Shown one piece after another: positions 35,806 through 45,054 of a DNA stretch of 64,000 nt. Source of the stretch: Egibacteraceae bacterium (GTDB lineage Bacteria > Actinomycetota > Nitriliruptoria > Euzebyales > Egibacteraceae); the NCBI GenBank assembly GCA_030447925.1, contig JAUJNX010000006.1, positions 1 through 64,000 on the forward strand, written 5' to 3'. The first letter of the stretch is position 1. Every line of letters starts with the position of its first letter. The translations under genes were made by a program, and so were the position numbers. The notes under the pieces were generated by a model that did no database searches, was not told the DNA's origin, and saw nothing but the letters and a program-made list of their open reading frames with translations.

Positions 35806-38800
35806 ATGACCCTGTACGACCCACGCCGGGAGCACGACGCGTGCGGCATCGGCTTCGTCGCCGACGCCGGCGGCGCCCCCTCCCGGAGGATCGTCGACGC
35901 CGCGCTGGAGGGGCTGCGCGGCGTGCGCCACCGCGGCGCGGTCGCCGCGGACGCCCGCACCGGGGACGGGGCCGGGGTGCTCGTGCCGCTGCCGGCCGCG
36001 CTGCTGGCCGCCGAGGCGGGCCTGGACGTCGCGCCGGACCGCCTGGGCGCCGCAATGTGCTTCCTGGACGGCGCCGAGGACGCCGCCGGCGACGCGGCCC
36101 GCGCCGTCGTGCGCGCCGCGGTGGCCGACGCCCTGGCGGCGTCGGGGCTGGCGCTGCTCGCCTGGCGGGAGGTGCCCGTCGACCCGTCGGTCCTGGGCGA
36201 CCAGGCCCGCCGGGAGCAGCCGCGCATCGAGCAGGCGCTGTTCGACCGCGGCGACCTGGACGACGAGGCCGCGGAGCGGGCCTGCTACCTGGCGCGCAAG
36301 CGCGCGGAAGCGACCGTGCGCCGGGAGGGCGCACGGGGCTACTTCGCCTCGTGGAGCACCCGCACGATCACCTACAAGGCGATGAGCGCGGCGGACCAGC
36401 TCGCCGGCTTCTACCCCGACCTGGGCGACCCGCGCCTGACCGGCTGGTTCGCGATCTTCCACCAGCGCTACTCGACCAACACGCTGCCGACCTGGGAGCG
36501 GGCGCAGCCGTTCCGTTTCCTGGGCCACAACGGCGAGATCAACACCATCGAGGGCAACGGCAACCTCATGCACGCACGCCATGGGCGGCTGGGTGTCGAC
36601 TGGCCAGAGCTGGGGGCGGAGGGCGAGGCCCTGCTGACCCCCGTCGTCGACCTCGCCAACAGCGACTCGGCGCGACTGGACAACGCGCTGGAGCTGCTCG
36701 TCCGCGGCGGCCGGGACGTCGACCACGCGATGGCGATGCTCGTGCCCCAGGTCTGGGAGGGCATCCGCGACGTCGAGCCTGCCGTCCGCGACTTCTTCCG
36801 CTACCACGCGGCGCTGCTGGAGCCGTGGGACGGCCCCGCCGGCCTGGTCTTCACCGACGGCACGCGCGTCGCCGCCGCGCTGGACCGTAACGGCCTGCGC
36901 CCGCTGCGCTACGCGGTCTGCGAGGACGGCTTCGTCGCCTGCTCGTCGGAGGTCGGCGCGGTGCGCACCACCGGGCACGGCCGCGTCCGCCGCGCCCGCC
37001 TGGGCCCCGGCCAGATCCTCGTCGTCGACCCCGAGCGCGGCGTCATGGAGGAGCTGGAGGTCAAGCGCGCGCTCGCGGCCCGCGCGCCCTACGGCGAGTG
37101 GCTGCGCGCGGAGCAGCGCACCGCGTCCCTCGGCCGGCCCACGGGCGGCGCGGGGCAGGACCTGCTCGCCCGCCAGCTGGCCGCCGGCTACACCAAGGAG
37201 GAGGAGACCACGCTGCTGCGGCCGATGGCCAACGACGGCAAGGAGGCGGTGTCGTCGATGGGCGACGACACCCAGCTCGCCGTCCTCGCCGCCCGCCCGC
37301 GGACCGTCTACCACTACCTCAAGCAGCGCTTCGCCCAGGTCACCAACCCGCCCATCGACCACCTGCGCGAGTGGCGGGTCATGAGCCTGCGCACCCAGCT
37401 GGGCCCGCGCCGCCCGCTGCTGCACGAGACCCCGGAGGTCGCGCGGGTCCTGGAGCTGGAGAGCTTCCTGCTCTACCCCCAGGGCCTGCAGGACATCCTG
37501 GTCGCCCCGCCGTTGCCGCTGCGCGCCGTCGGGCTGGACGCGACCTTCGCCGCCGCCGACGGCCCCGACGGGTTGGCCAAGCGGCTGGACAGCCTCGGCG
37601 CCGAGGCGGTCGAGGCCGTCCGCGAGGGCGCTGACCTGCTGGTGTGCAGCGACCGGTCCGGCGACGCCGAACGCGCCCCGGTGCCCGCGCTGCTGGCGGT
37701 CGGCGCGGTCCACCACCGCCTGGTGGAGGCCGGCCTGCGCACGCGCACCTCGCTGGTGGTGGAGACCGACGACGCGCGCGAGACCCACACCTTCGCCTGC
37801 CTGCTGGGCTACGGCGCCGACGCGATCGTGCCGCGCCTGGCCTTCGAGACCCTCGCCGAGCTCGCCGACAAGGGCCGGCTGGGCCGCGGCGGCCCGTCGG
37901 CGGGGGAGGCGCAGGAGGCCTTCCGCCACGCCGTCGAAGAGGGCGTGCTGAAGATCATGTCGAAGATGGGCATCTCGTCGCTGGACAGCTACCGGTCCGC
38001 CCAGATCTTCGAGGCCGTCGGCCTCGGCCGCGACGTGGTCGACACCGCCCTGGTCGGGACGCCGAGCAGCGTCGGGGGCATCGGGCTGGCGGAGCTGGCG
38101 GCCGACGTGCTGGCCCGCCACGCCGTCGCGTGGGCGGAGGGCATCCCCAAGCTGCCCAGCCCGGGCTTCTACAAGTACCGCGACGGCGGCGACTACCACG
38201 CCAACAACCCCGACGTCGTCGGCGCCCTGCACCGCGCGCTGGGTCTGGAGGGCGACCTGGCGCCCCCGCCGCGGGACGTGGCGGGCGCCCACCTGCTCCA
38301 GCAGGCCATGCGCGACGGCCGCTACGACCGCTACGAGCAGTTCAGCAGGCTGGTCAACGACCGCGCGCCCACCGAGCCGCGCGACCTGCTCGAGCCGGTC
38401 CCGGCCCCCGAGCCGGTGCCCCTGGAGGAGGTCGAGCCGGCCGCCTCGATCGTCCAGCGCTTCTTCACCGGCGCGATGTCGCTGGGCGCGCTGTCGCCCG
38501 AGGCGCACGAGACCCTCGCGATCGCCATGAACCGCCTCGGCGGGCGCTCCAACTGCGGCGAGGGCGGGGAGGACCCGCAGCGCTTCGGCACCCGCGGCAC
38601 CGACCGCGACACCAACTCCAAGGCCAAGCAGATCGCGTCGGGCCGCTTCGGCGTCACCCCCCAGTACCTCGCCTACGCCGACGAGCTGCAGATCAAGATG
38701 GCCCAGGGCTCCAAGCCCGGCGAGGGCGGCCAGCTGCCGGCGCACAAGGTGTCGCCGCTGATCGCCCGGCTGCGCCACACCCAGCCCGGGGTCGCGCTGA

Positions 38801-40419
38801 TCTCGCCGCCGCCGCACCACGACATCTACTCGATCGAGGACCTCGCCCAGCTGATCTACGACCTCAAGCAGGTCAACCCGTTCGCCACCGTGGGCGTGAA
38901 GCTGGTCGCCTGCGCGGGCGTCGGCACGGTCGCGGCCGGGGTCGTGAAGGGCCTCGCCGACGCGGTGCAGATCGCCGGCGGCGACGGCGGCACGGGCGCC
39001 TCCCCGCTGTCCAGCGTGAAGCACGCCGGCCTGCCGTGGGAGCTGGGCCTGGCCGACACGCAGCAGACCCTGGTGGCCAACGGCCTGCGCGACCGGGTGC
39101 GCGTCCAGGTCGACGGCGGGTTCAAGACCGGCCGCGACGTGCTGGTCGCCGCCCTGCTGGGTGCCGACGAGTACGGCTTCGGGACGGCGGCGCTGATCGC
39201 CGAGGGCTGCATCATGGTCCGCACCTGCCACCGCGACACCTGCCCCGTGGGCATCGCCAGCCAGCGCCCGGAGCTGCGCGAGAAGTTCGAGGGCACCCCC
39301 GAGATGGTGGCGACCTACCTGCTGCTGGTCGCCGAGGAGGTCCGCCGCGGGCTGGCCGCGCTCGGGCTGCGCGGCATGGACGAGGCGATCGGCCGGGTCG
39401 ACCTGCTGCGCCCCCGCGACATCGCCGGGCACCCGCGGGCCCTGGCGCTGGACGTGCGGCCGCTGCTGGCCGACCCGGGCACCCCCGGGCCCCGAGCAGG
39501 AGCTCGGGAGGAGGGGCCCGCAGCAGGAGCTGCGGGTGCGGGCCACGATCCTGTCGACGGATCGGGACCCCGCCACTTCCGCGGGGCGCTGCCGATCCAG
39601 GCGCCGCGGTCGGCGCTGGGCGACCGGCTGTTCGACGACGCGTTCGAGTCGCTGTGGGACGGCACCGCCCTGCAGGTCAAGTACGCGATCACCAACAGCG
39701 ACCGCACCGTCGGTGCGCGCCTGGGCGGGGCGATCGGGCTGGAGTTCGGCGGGCCCGACGGCACCGGCCGGCCCGAGGGGACCGTCAGCGCCCGCTTCAC
39801 CGGCACCGCGGGCCAGAGCTTCGGGGCGTTCCTGGCCGGCGGCGTGGAGTTCGTCCTGACCGGCGAGGCCAACGACTACGTCGGCAAGGGCATGGGCGGC
39901 GGCCGCATCGTCGTCCGCCCGCCCGAGGACGACGCCGGGGACCCGGTCCTGGTCGGCAACACCGTGCTGTACGGCGCGACCGGCGGCGAGCTGTTCGTCG
40001 CCGGGCGGGCGGGGGAGCGCTTCGCGGTCCGCAACTCCGGCGCCGACGCGGTCGTGGAGGGCGTGGGCGACCACGCCTGCGAGTACATGACCGGCGGCAC
40101 GGTGGTCGTGCTCGGCCCGGTCGGGGCCAACGTCGGCGCCGGCATGACCGGCGGCGAGTGCTTCCTGTACTCGCCCTACACCGAGCTGCTGTCCAAGGTG
40201 AACACCCACCTGGTCGACGCGGGCCGCCCGGACGGGCCGCAGCTGTCGCGGCTGCGCGACCTGGTCGCCCGCCACGCCGAGCTGACCGGGTCCGCGCTGG
40301 CGGCCGGCCTGCTGGCGGCCTGGGCCGACGCGGCCCCGCACTTCTGGCGCGTCGCCCCGCGCGGCGAGATGGTCGGCGTCGAGGCCGTCGCCGAGGGCTC
40401 CGTGGGGGCGAACGCCTGA
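35806..40419 (+). CDS. gltB: Glutamate synthase (NADPH) large subunit
   Basis: A 1537-residue GltB that makes two glutamates from glutamine and 2-oxoglutarate. The Ntn amidotransferase Cys follows a 12-residue propeptide (REHDACGIGFVA). The central and FMN barrel domains carry FFTGAMSLGALSPEAHETLA and SNCGEGGEDPQRF. CIMVRTCHRDTCPVGIA (about 1140) gives the 3Fe-4S cysteines. The C-terminal beta-helix ends ARYAEL-like repeats (GGTVVVLGPVGANVGAGMTG). An odd Ala/Gly/Arg-rich insertion of about 28 residues (near 1228-1256) is encoded by two hairpins (39486-39536). The small subunit gltD does not follow; a catalase gene converges instead. The ATG is preceded by a purine-rich GGCAGGCGG. Confidence 0.95.
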   Translation: MTLYDPRREHDACGIGFVADAGGAPSRRIVDAALEGLRGVRHRGAVAADARTGDGAGVLVPLPAALLAAEAGLDVAPDRLGAAMCFLDGAEDAAGDAARAVVRAAVADALAASGLALLAWREVPVDPSVLGDQARREQPRIEQALFDRGDLDDEAAERACYLARKRAEATVRREGARGYFASWSTRTITYKAMSAADQLAGFYPDLGDPRLTGWFAIFHQRYSTNTLPTWERAQPFRFLGHNGEINTIEGNGNLMHARHGRLGVDWPELGAEGEALLTPVVDLANSDSARLDNALELLVRGGRDVDHAMAMLVPQVWEGIRDVEPAVRDFFRYHAALLEPWDGPAGLVFTDGTRVAAALDRNGLRPLRYAVCEDGFVACSSEVGAVRTTGHGRVRRARLGPGQILVVDPERGVMEELEVKRALAARAPYGEWLRAEQRTASLGRPTGGAGQDLLARQLAAGYTKEEETTLLRPMANDGKEAVSSMGDDTQLAVLAARPRTVYHYLKQRFAQVTNPPIDHLREWRVMSLRTQLGPRRPLLHETPEVARVLELESFLLYPQGLQDILVAPPLPLRAVGLDATFAAADGPDGLAKRLDSLGAEAVEAVREGADLLVCSDRSGDAERAPVPALLAVGAVHHRLVEAGLRTRTSLVVETDDARETHTFACLLGYGADAIVPRLAFETLAELADKGRLGRGGPSAGEAQEAFRHAVEEGVLKIMSKMGISSLDSYRSAQIFEAVGLGRDVVDTALVGTPSSVGGIGLAELAADVLARHAVAWAEGIPKLPSPGFYKYRDGGDYHANNPDVVGALHRALGLEGDLAPPPRDVAGAHLLQQAMRDGRYDRYEQFSRLVNDRAPTEPRDLLEPVPAPEPVPLEEVEPAASIVQRFFTGAMSLGALSPEAHETLAIAMNRLGGRSNCGEGGEDPQRFGTRGTDRDTNSKAKQIASGRFGVTPQYLAYADELQIKMAQGSKPGEGGQLPAHKVSPLIARLRHTQPGVALISPPPHHDIYSIEDLAQLIYDLKQVNPFATVGVKLVACAGVGTVAAGVVKGLADAVQIAGGDGGTGASPLSSVKHAGLPWELGLADTQQTLVANGLRDRVRVQVDGGFKTGRDVLVAALLGADEYGFGTAALIAEGCIMVRTCHRDTCPVGIASQRPELREKFEGTPEMVATYLLLVAEEVRRGLAALGLRGMDEAIGRVDLLRPRDIAGHPRALALDVRPLLADPGTPGPRAGAREEGPAAGAAGAGHDPVDGSGPRHFRGALPIQAPRSALGDRLFDDAFESLWDGTALQVKYAITNSDRTVGARLGGAIGLEFGGPDGTGRPEGTVSARFTGTAGQSFGAFLAGGVEFVLTGEANDYVGKGMGGGRIVVRPPEDDAGDPVLVGNTVLYGATGGELFVAGRAGERFAVRNSGADAVVEGVGDHACEYMTGGTVVVLGPVGANVGAGMTGGECFLYSPYTELLSKVNTHLVDAGRPDGPQLSRLRDLVARHAELTGSALAAGLLAAWADAAPHFWRVAPRGEMVGVEAVAEGSVGANA
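39486..39536 (+). repeat. Twin hairpins with identical CAGGAG loops inside gltB
   Basis: CCCGAG-CAGGAG-CTCGGG (39491-39508) and CCCGCAG-CAGGAG-CTGCGGG (39517-39536) are perfect stem-loops sharing the same six-base loop. An alternative long stem pairs CGGGCCCC (39486-39493) with GGGGCCCG (39513-39520). They encode a run PRAGAREEGPAAGAAGAGH that interrupts an otherwise conserved GltB region. The arrangement resembles a small palindromic element inserted in frame. Confidence 0.6.
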
Positions 40420-40471
40420 CGCGGCGCGCGGGGTCCGGACCGCGAGGGCGGCCCGGAGCCCGCGCCGGGTG

Positions 40472-42145
40472 CTACTGGCGGGCGCCGGGGACGGCGGGGG
40501 CCAGGGCCAGGACCTCCTGGGCGGTGGCCTGGCGGTCCTCGACCGAGCCGGTCATCCGCGGCCAGGCCGACGGGTCGATCGCGTCGCCGTTGTCGCCCAG
40601 GCGGGCGAGGCGGGCGCGCTCGTCGTCGGTCAGCGCCTGGGTGGCCAGCGGCTCCAGCTTGCGGACGTCGTCCAGGTCCACGCCGATGCCCCGCGCGACG
40701 CGGTTGCCGTAGTCGTCGTGCACCAGCAGGAAGTGCCAGACCATGCGCTGCTGGACGTCCAGCTGGCACTGGCCCAGCAGCTCGACCAGGTTGGCGACCA
40801 GGTCGTCGCGCTCCCACTGCTGCATGGTCACGTACCGGCCGCGGGCCTGGCCGTAGTCGTTGCGGCGGGGCAGCACCTCGCGGGTCAGCGCCCCGCGGAT
40901 CTCCGGCGGGTCGTAGGGCTCGGGGCGGGGGTCCTCCTGCACGCCGCCGTGGATGCTCGGCTCGTAGTTGACGTGCGGGTTGATCCCCGGGGCGAGGTCC
41001 TGGCGGTACGCCATCTGCCCGTCGCGCTGGTTGGTCGCCACCGGCGCCTGGGGCTGGTTCACGGGGACCTGCAGGTAGTTGGGCCCCACCCGGTAGCGCT
41101 GGGTGTCGGAGTAGGAGAACGTGCGGCCCACGAGCATCTTGTCGTCGGAGAAGTCCAGCCCGTCCACCAGCACGCCAGTGCCGAACGCGATCTGCTCGTT
41201 CTGCAGGAAGAAGTCGGTGACGTTGCGGTTCAGCGTCATCACGCCGAGGCGGCGCAGGGGGAACCGGTCCTCGGGCCAGGTCTTGGTGTCGTCCAGCGGG
41301 TCGAAGTCCAGCTCCGGGTGCTCGTGGTCGTCCAGGACCTGGACGAAGAAGTCCCACTGCGGGAACTCCCCGCGCTCGATCGCGCGGTACAGGTCGTGGG
41401 ACGCCGACCCCAGCTCCACGGCCTGGACCTTGTTCGCCTCCTCCTGGGACAGGGAGGCCACGCCCTGGCGCGGGTGCCAGTGGTACTTGACCAGGAACGT
41501 CCGGCCCTCGGGGTTGACCATCTTGTAGGTGTTGACCCCGAAGCCCTCCTGGTGCCGGTAGGTCGCGGGGATCCCGCGCGGCGAGAACAGGAAGGTGAGC
41601 ATGTGCATGGACTCGGGCGTCTGGGACATGAAGTCGAAGATCCGGTCGGGCTCCTGGCGGAACGTGACCGGGTCCGGCTTCAGGCTGTGGATGACGTCGG
41701 GGAACTTGATCGCGTCGCGGATGAAGAACACCGGCAGGTTGTTGCCCACCAGGTCCCAGTTGCCGTCCTCGGTGTAGAACTTCACCGCGAACCCGCGCGG
41801 GTCGCGCGCGGCCTCGCTGGAGTCCCGCCCGCCGATCACCGTGGAGAAGCGGACGGCGACCTCGGTCTTCTTGCCCGCCTCGGAGAACAGCCTGGCCCTG
41901 GTGTAGGTGGAGGCGGGCTCGTCGCCGACCCCGCCGGTCGCCTCGAACTCGCCGAACGCGACGAAGCCGCGCGCGTGCACGACCCGTTCCGGGATCCGCT
42001 CGCGGTCGAAGTGGCTGACCTTCTCGAGGAACTGGTAGTTCTCGAGGGTCGCCGGGCCGCGGGCGCCGATCGTGCGCTCGCTCTGGTTGTTGGTGACGGG
42101 GTGACCCTGCCGGGTCGTCAGGTGCGGCTGCTGCTTCTCGGTCAC
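40472..42145 (-). CDS. katA: Monofunctional haem catalase
   Basis: A 557-residue catalase that breaks down hydrogen peroxide. The distal His is in [14 protein letters not shown], the distal Asn in [20 protein letters not shown], and the proximal haem-ligand Tyr in [20 protein letters not shown]. The GTG at 42145 follows GAGGAG and overlaps the stop of the upstream Fur-family gene (GTGA), so regulator and catalase are translated together. It converges on gltB. Expression is probably relieved by peroxide through the Fur-family protein, as for the catC/catR and furA/katG pairs of other actinobacteria. Confidence 0.93.
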   Translation of the reverse strand: MTEKQQPHLTTRQGHPVTNNQSERTIGARGPATLENYQFLEKVSHFDRERIPERVVHARGFVAFGEFEATGGVGDEPASTYTRARLFSEAGKKTEVAVRFSTVIGGRDSSEAARDPRGFAVKFYTEDGNWDLVGNNLPVFFIRDAIKFPDVIHSLKPDPVTFRQEPDRIFDFMSQTPESMHMLTFLFSPRGIPATYRHQEGFGVNTYKMVNPEGRTFLVKYHWHPRQGVASLSQEEANKVQAVELGSASHDLYRAIERGEFPQWDFFVQVLDDHEHPELDFDPLDDTKTWPEDRFPLRRLGVMTLNRNVTDFFLQNEQIAFGTGVLVDGLDFSDDKMLVGRTFSYSDTQRYRVGPNYLQVPVNQPQAPVATNQRDGQMAYRQDLAPGINPHVNYEPSIHGGVQEDPRPEPYDPPEIRGALTREVLPRRNDYGQARGRYVTMQQWERDDLVANLVELLGQCQLDVQQRMVWHFLLVHDDYGNRVARGIGVDLDDVRKLEPLATQALTDDERARLARLGDNGDAIDPSAWPRMTGSVEDRQATAQEVLALAPAVPGARQ

Positions 42146-42594
42146 GCGTTGCTCCTCGTCGCCGTGCAGTCGGGGCACACGCCCCAGAAGGTGACGTCCG
42201 CCTCGTCCACCGCGAAGCCGTGGTCGCCCCCCGGCTCCAGGCACGGGGCCCGGCCCACGGGGCAGTCCACGTCCACCACCCGCCCGCAGGCGCGGCAGAC
42301 CAGGTGGTGGTGGTTGTCCCCGACGCGCGCCTCGTAGCGGGCGGGGCCGCCCGGCAGCTCGATCCGCCGGACCAGACCGGCGCCGCCGAGGGCGGCCAGG
42401 ACGTCGTAGACGGCCTGGGTGGAGACGCTGCCGGAGCGCTCGCGGGCCCAGCGGGCGATGGCGCCGGCGTCGTGGTGGCCGGGCCGCTCGTGGAGCACGG
42501 CCAGGACCGCCAGTCGGGGGCCCGTGACGCGCAGCCCCGCGGCGCGCAGGCGCGCGGCCTGCGACGCTGGGGACGGATGGGCGGGAACGGGCAT
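42142..42594 (-). CDS. Fur-family regulator (peroxide-type, coupled to catalase)
   Basis: A 150-residue Fur/PerR-family repressor. The N-terminal winged helix is [20 protein letters not shown] with [20 protein letters not shown]. The dimerisation domain has the [17 protein letters not shown] metal site and a C-terminal CPDC pair, giving the two CxxC structural zinc motifs. Context, upstream of and overlapping katA, favours a peroxide sensor of the CatR/FurA type over an iron or zinc regulator. The ATG at 42594 follows GGAAGGG. A short dyad lies in the 55 bases shared with divergent mobA. Confidence 0.88.
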   Translation of the reverse strand: MPVPAHPSPASQAARLRAAGLRVTGPRLAVLAVLHERPGHHDAGAIARWARERSGSVSTQAVYDVLAALGGAGLVRRIELPGGPARYEARVGDNHHHLVCRACGRVVDVDCPVGRAPCLEPGGDHGFAVDEADVTFWGVCPDCTATRSNA

Positions 42595-42608
42595 CGCGGT
42601 CACCCTTC

Positions 42609-42627
42609 CATCTGATCTGGAACCAGT
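42609..42627. promoter_or_regulatory. Candidate operator dyad between fur and mobA
   Basis: Read on the minus strand, TGACTGGTTCCAGATCA contains a CTGG-TT-CCAG inverted repeat flanked by TGA and TCA with one base offset. It lies about 15-30 bases upstream of the fur ATG. The position suits autorepression by the Fur-family protein. Likeness to known actinobacterial Fur boxes is only partial. Confidence 0.3.
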
Positions 42628-42649
42628 CAAGTTACGGAACGGGGACGCG

Positions 42650-43249
42650 GTGCTGTCCGGGGTGGTCCTCGCGGGCGGCGCGAGCCGCCGCATGGGCACC
42701 GACAAGGCCCTGCTGCGCCTGCCGCCCGCCCGCGGCGGGGCCGGGGAGGGCGCCGCGCCGCGGCTGGTCGACCACGCCGCGGCCATCCTGGCCGCCTGCT
42801 GCGACGACGTCGTCGTCGCGGCCGGGGACGGGCGGCGGATCGACGGGCTGGCCGTGCCCCAGATCGGCGACGGGGTGGCCGGCGCGGGCCCGCTCGGCGG
42901 GGTGCTCGCGGGGCTCCGGGCGGCCCGCCACCCGCTCGTCGCGGTGCTGGCCGTCGACCAGCCCGGCGCGGACCCGGCGGTGTTCCGGCTGCTGGCCGCC
43001 CGGTGGGCCGGGGAGGCCGCCGTCGTGCCGCGGGCCGGCGGCCGCCTCCAGCCGCTGGCCGCGGTCTGGGCGAAGGCGGCGGCGGGCCCGCTGGCGACCC
43101 TGCTCGCCCGCGGCGACCGGGTGGTGGGCGACGCGGTGGCCGGCCTCGGGCTGCGCGTCGTGGAGGAGCACGACTGGCGCGCGGCGGCCGCCGGCGCGGA
43201 CCTCGCCCGCAACCTCAACCGGCCCGGCGACCTCGCCGGCGGCCATTGA
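42650..43249 (+). CDS. mobA: Molybdenum cofactor guanylyltransferase
   Basis: A 199-residue MobA-like nucleotidyltransferase that adds GMP to molybdopterin to give the bis-MGD cofactor. The signature is VVLAGGASRRMGTDKALLRL, and the substrate loop is GPLGGVLAGLRA followed by VAVLAVDQPGADPAVF. The GTG at 42650 is the closest start before the signature. It is divergent from fur-katA. The formate-dehydrogenase accessory fdhD lies 2 kb downstream, in line with a bis-MGD enzyme elsewhere in the genome. Confidence 0.87.
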   Translation: MLSGVVLAGGASRRMGTDKALLRLPPARGGAGEGAAPRLVDHAAAILAACCDDVVVAAGDGRRIDGLAVPQIGDGVAGAGPLGGVLAGLRAARHPLVAVLAVDQPGADPAVFRLLAARWAGEAAVVPRAGGRLQPLAAVWAKAAAGPLATLLARGDRVVGDAVAGLGLRVVEEHDWRAAAAGADLARNLNRPGDLAGGH

Positions 43250-43326
43250 CCGGACGGACATCCTCTGCTTCAGTTCCACGTCCGCACATGTGAGGAAGTG
43301 TGCAATTCGAGCGTGAGGAGCCGAGC

Positions 43327-44520
43327 ATGCCGGACAACCAGGGCGTCGTGTACGTGGGGCCGGGACAGGTCGAGGTCCAGGACATCGGGTACCCGACCTT
43401 CCGCCTGGAGGAGCAGCAGCGCGACCTCAACCACGGGGTGATCCTGCGCACCGTGGTCAGCAACATCTGCGGCAGCGACCAGCACATGGTCCGCGGGCGC
43501 ACCACCGCGCCCCCCGGCCAGACGCTGGGCCACGAGATCCTCGGCGAGGTCGCCGAGGTCGGCCGCGACGTCGAGTTCATCAAGGAGGGCGACCTCGTCT
43601 CGGTGCCCTTCAACATCGCCTGCGGCCGCTGCCGCATGTGCAAGGAGGGGCACACCGGGGTCTGCCTCAACGTCAACCCGGCGCGGCCCGGCGCGGCCTA
43701 CGGCTACGTCGACATGGGCGGCTGGAAGGGTGGGCAGGCCGAGTACGTGATGGTCCCCTACGCGGACTGGAACCTGCTGCGCTTCCCCGACCGCGACCAG
43801 GCCATGGAGAAGATCATGGACCTGACCATGCTGTCGGACATCTTCCCGACCGGCTACCACGGGGTCTACACCGCGGGTGTCACGACCGGGTCGACCGTCT
43901 ACGTCGCCGGGGCGGGGCCGGTGGGGCTGGCGGCGGCGACGGCGGCGCAGCTGCTGGGGGCGTCGGTCGTGATCGTCGGCGACCTCAACGCCGAGCGCCT
44001 GGCCCAGGCCCGCAGCTTCGGCTGCGAGACGGTGGACCTGACCCAGGACGCCGGCCTGCCCGAGCAGATCGAGCAGATCGTCGGCGAGCCGATGGTCGAT
44101 GCCGCCTGCGACGCCGTCGGCTTCGAGGCCCGCGGGCACGGCGCCGACGCCGAGGAGCAGCCCGCAAGGGTGCTCAACGACGTCATGACCGTGACGCGCG
44201 CCGCGGGCCGGGTCGGGATCCCCGGGCTGTACGTGACCGGGGACCCCGGCGCCGCCGACGAGGCGGCGCAGAAGGGCCGGCTGGGCATCGACATGGGCAC
44301 CGGCTGGGCGAAGTCGCTGTCGTTCACCACCGGGCAGTGCCCGGTCATGCGCTACAACCGCCAGCTGATGAACGCGATCCTGGCCGGCAAGGTGTCGATC
44401 GCGAAGAACGTCAACGCCACGCGGATCTCGCTGCAGGACGCGCCCCAGGGCTACGCCGAGTTCGACAAGGGCGCCGCCCGCAAGTACGTCATCGACCCGC
44501 ACGGCATGGTCGCCGCCTAG
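43327..44520 (+). CDS. fdhA: Glutathione-independent formaldehyde dehydrogenase (zinc-dependent)
   Basis: A 397-residue zinc medium-chain dehydrogenase of the formaldehyde dehydrogenase/dismutase type, with tightly bound NAD. The catalytic zinc Cys is in SNICGSDQHMVRGRT, followed by GHEILGEV. Structural zinc cysteines are in CGRCRMCKEGHTGVC. The long insertion covering the NAD site (KIMDLTMLSDIFPTGYHG) and SLSFTTGQCPVMRYNRQLM are typical of this subfamily. The NAD fold is VYVAGAGPVGLAAA. The ATG at 43327 follows GAGGAG. It would detoxify formaldehyde to formate. The nearby fdhD and mobA suggest formate is then oxidised by an enzyme encoded elsewhere. Confidence 0.9.
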   Translation: MPDNQGVVYVGPGQVEVQDIGYPTFRLEEQQRDLNHGVILRTVVSNICGSDQHMVRGRTTAPPGQTLGHEILGEVAEVGRDVEFIKEGDLVSVPFNIACGRCRMCKEGHTGVCLNVNPARPGAAYGYVDMGGWKGGQAEYVMVPYADWNLLRFPDRDQAMEKIMDLTMLSDIFPTGYHGVYTAGVTTGSTVYVAGAGPVGLAAATAAQLLGASVVIVGDLNAERLAQARSFGCETVDLTQDAGLPEQIEQIVGEPMVDAACDAVGFEARGHGADAEEQPARVLNDVMTVTRAAGRVGIPGLYVTGDPGAADEAAQKGRLGIDMGTGWAKSLSFTTGQCPVMRYNRQLMNAILAGKVSIAKNVNATRISLQDAPQGYAEFDKGAARKYVIDPHGMVAA

Positions 44521-44539
44521 GGGTGCACCGCGAACGCCG
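44515..44539. repeat. 25-bp near-identical repeat, copy 1
   Basis: Begins GCCTAGGGGTGCACCGC and ends AACGCCG, overlapping the last codons and stop of the formaldehyde dehydrogenase. It matches 53964-53988 at 24 of 25 places and contains the 8-bp palindrome GGTGCACC. No other copy was seen in the window. Confidence 0.5.
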
Positions 44540-44587
44540 CGCTCGACCGGTGTGCAGGGCGGAGCCCGCAGGGGTCAGCGACACCGC

Positions 44588-44965
44588 CTAGGCCGCGTCG
44601 CGGTCGGGGAGCTGCTGGACGGCCCAGCGGTTGCCGTCCGGGTCCGCGAAGAACGTGAACGAGCCCCAGGGCAGGTCCTGGACCTCGCTCACCTCGACGC
44701 CCCGGGCGGCGAGCTCCTCGCGGGTCGCCCGGGCGTCGGCCACGACCACCTGGAGCCCCTGGACCGACCCCGGCACCGCGTCGGTCAGCCCCGTCCCCAG
44801 CGCGATCGAGCACGCGGACCCCGGCGGCGTGAGCTGCACGAAGCGCAGCTCGTCGCTGACCCGGACGTCGTGGTCGGCGACGAAGCCGACCCGGTCGGTG
44901 TAGAACGCCTTCGCGCGGTCCACGTCGCTGACGGGGATCGTCACGAGCTCGAGCTTCATGTCCAT
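44588..44965 (-). CDS. VOC-family (glyoxalase-like) protein
   Basis: A 125-residue single-subunit vicinal-oxygen-chelate protein made of two beta-alpha-beta-beta-beta modules. VTIPVSDVDRAKAFYTDRVG opens the fold, and FTFFADPDGNRWAVQQLP is the usual closing motif with the metal-site Glu position replaced by Gln. The family includes glyoxalases, dioxygenases and resistance proteins, so the function is open. It converges on the formaldehyde dehydrogenase. Confidence 0.8.
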   Translation of the reverse strand: MDMKLELVTIPVSDVDRAKAFYTDRVGFVADHDVRVSDELRFVQLTPPGSACSIALGTGLTDAVPGSVQGLQVVVADARATREELAARGVEVSEVQDLPWGSFTFFADPDGNRWAVQQLPDRDAA

Positions 44966-45054
44966 CGGTGGTCTCCTGGTCGGTCGGCGCGCGGGACGCT
45001 ACGCGCGCATGCGGACGGGAGCGGTCCTCGAGCAGCGGCGACCGCGCGACCGGG

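Noticed and set aside
35029..40341. Very long minus-strand open frame opposite gltB
   Set aside because: It is the codon-bias shadow of gltB in GC-rich DNA; only its C-terminal part (sodC) is a real gene.
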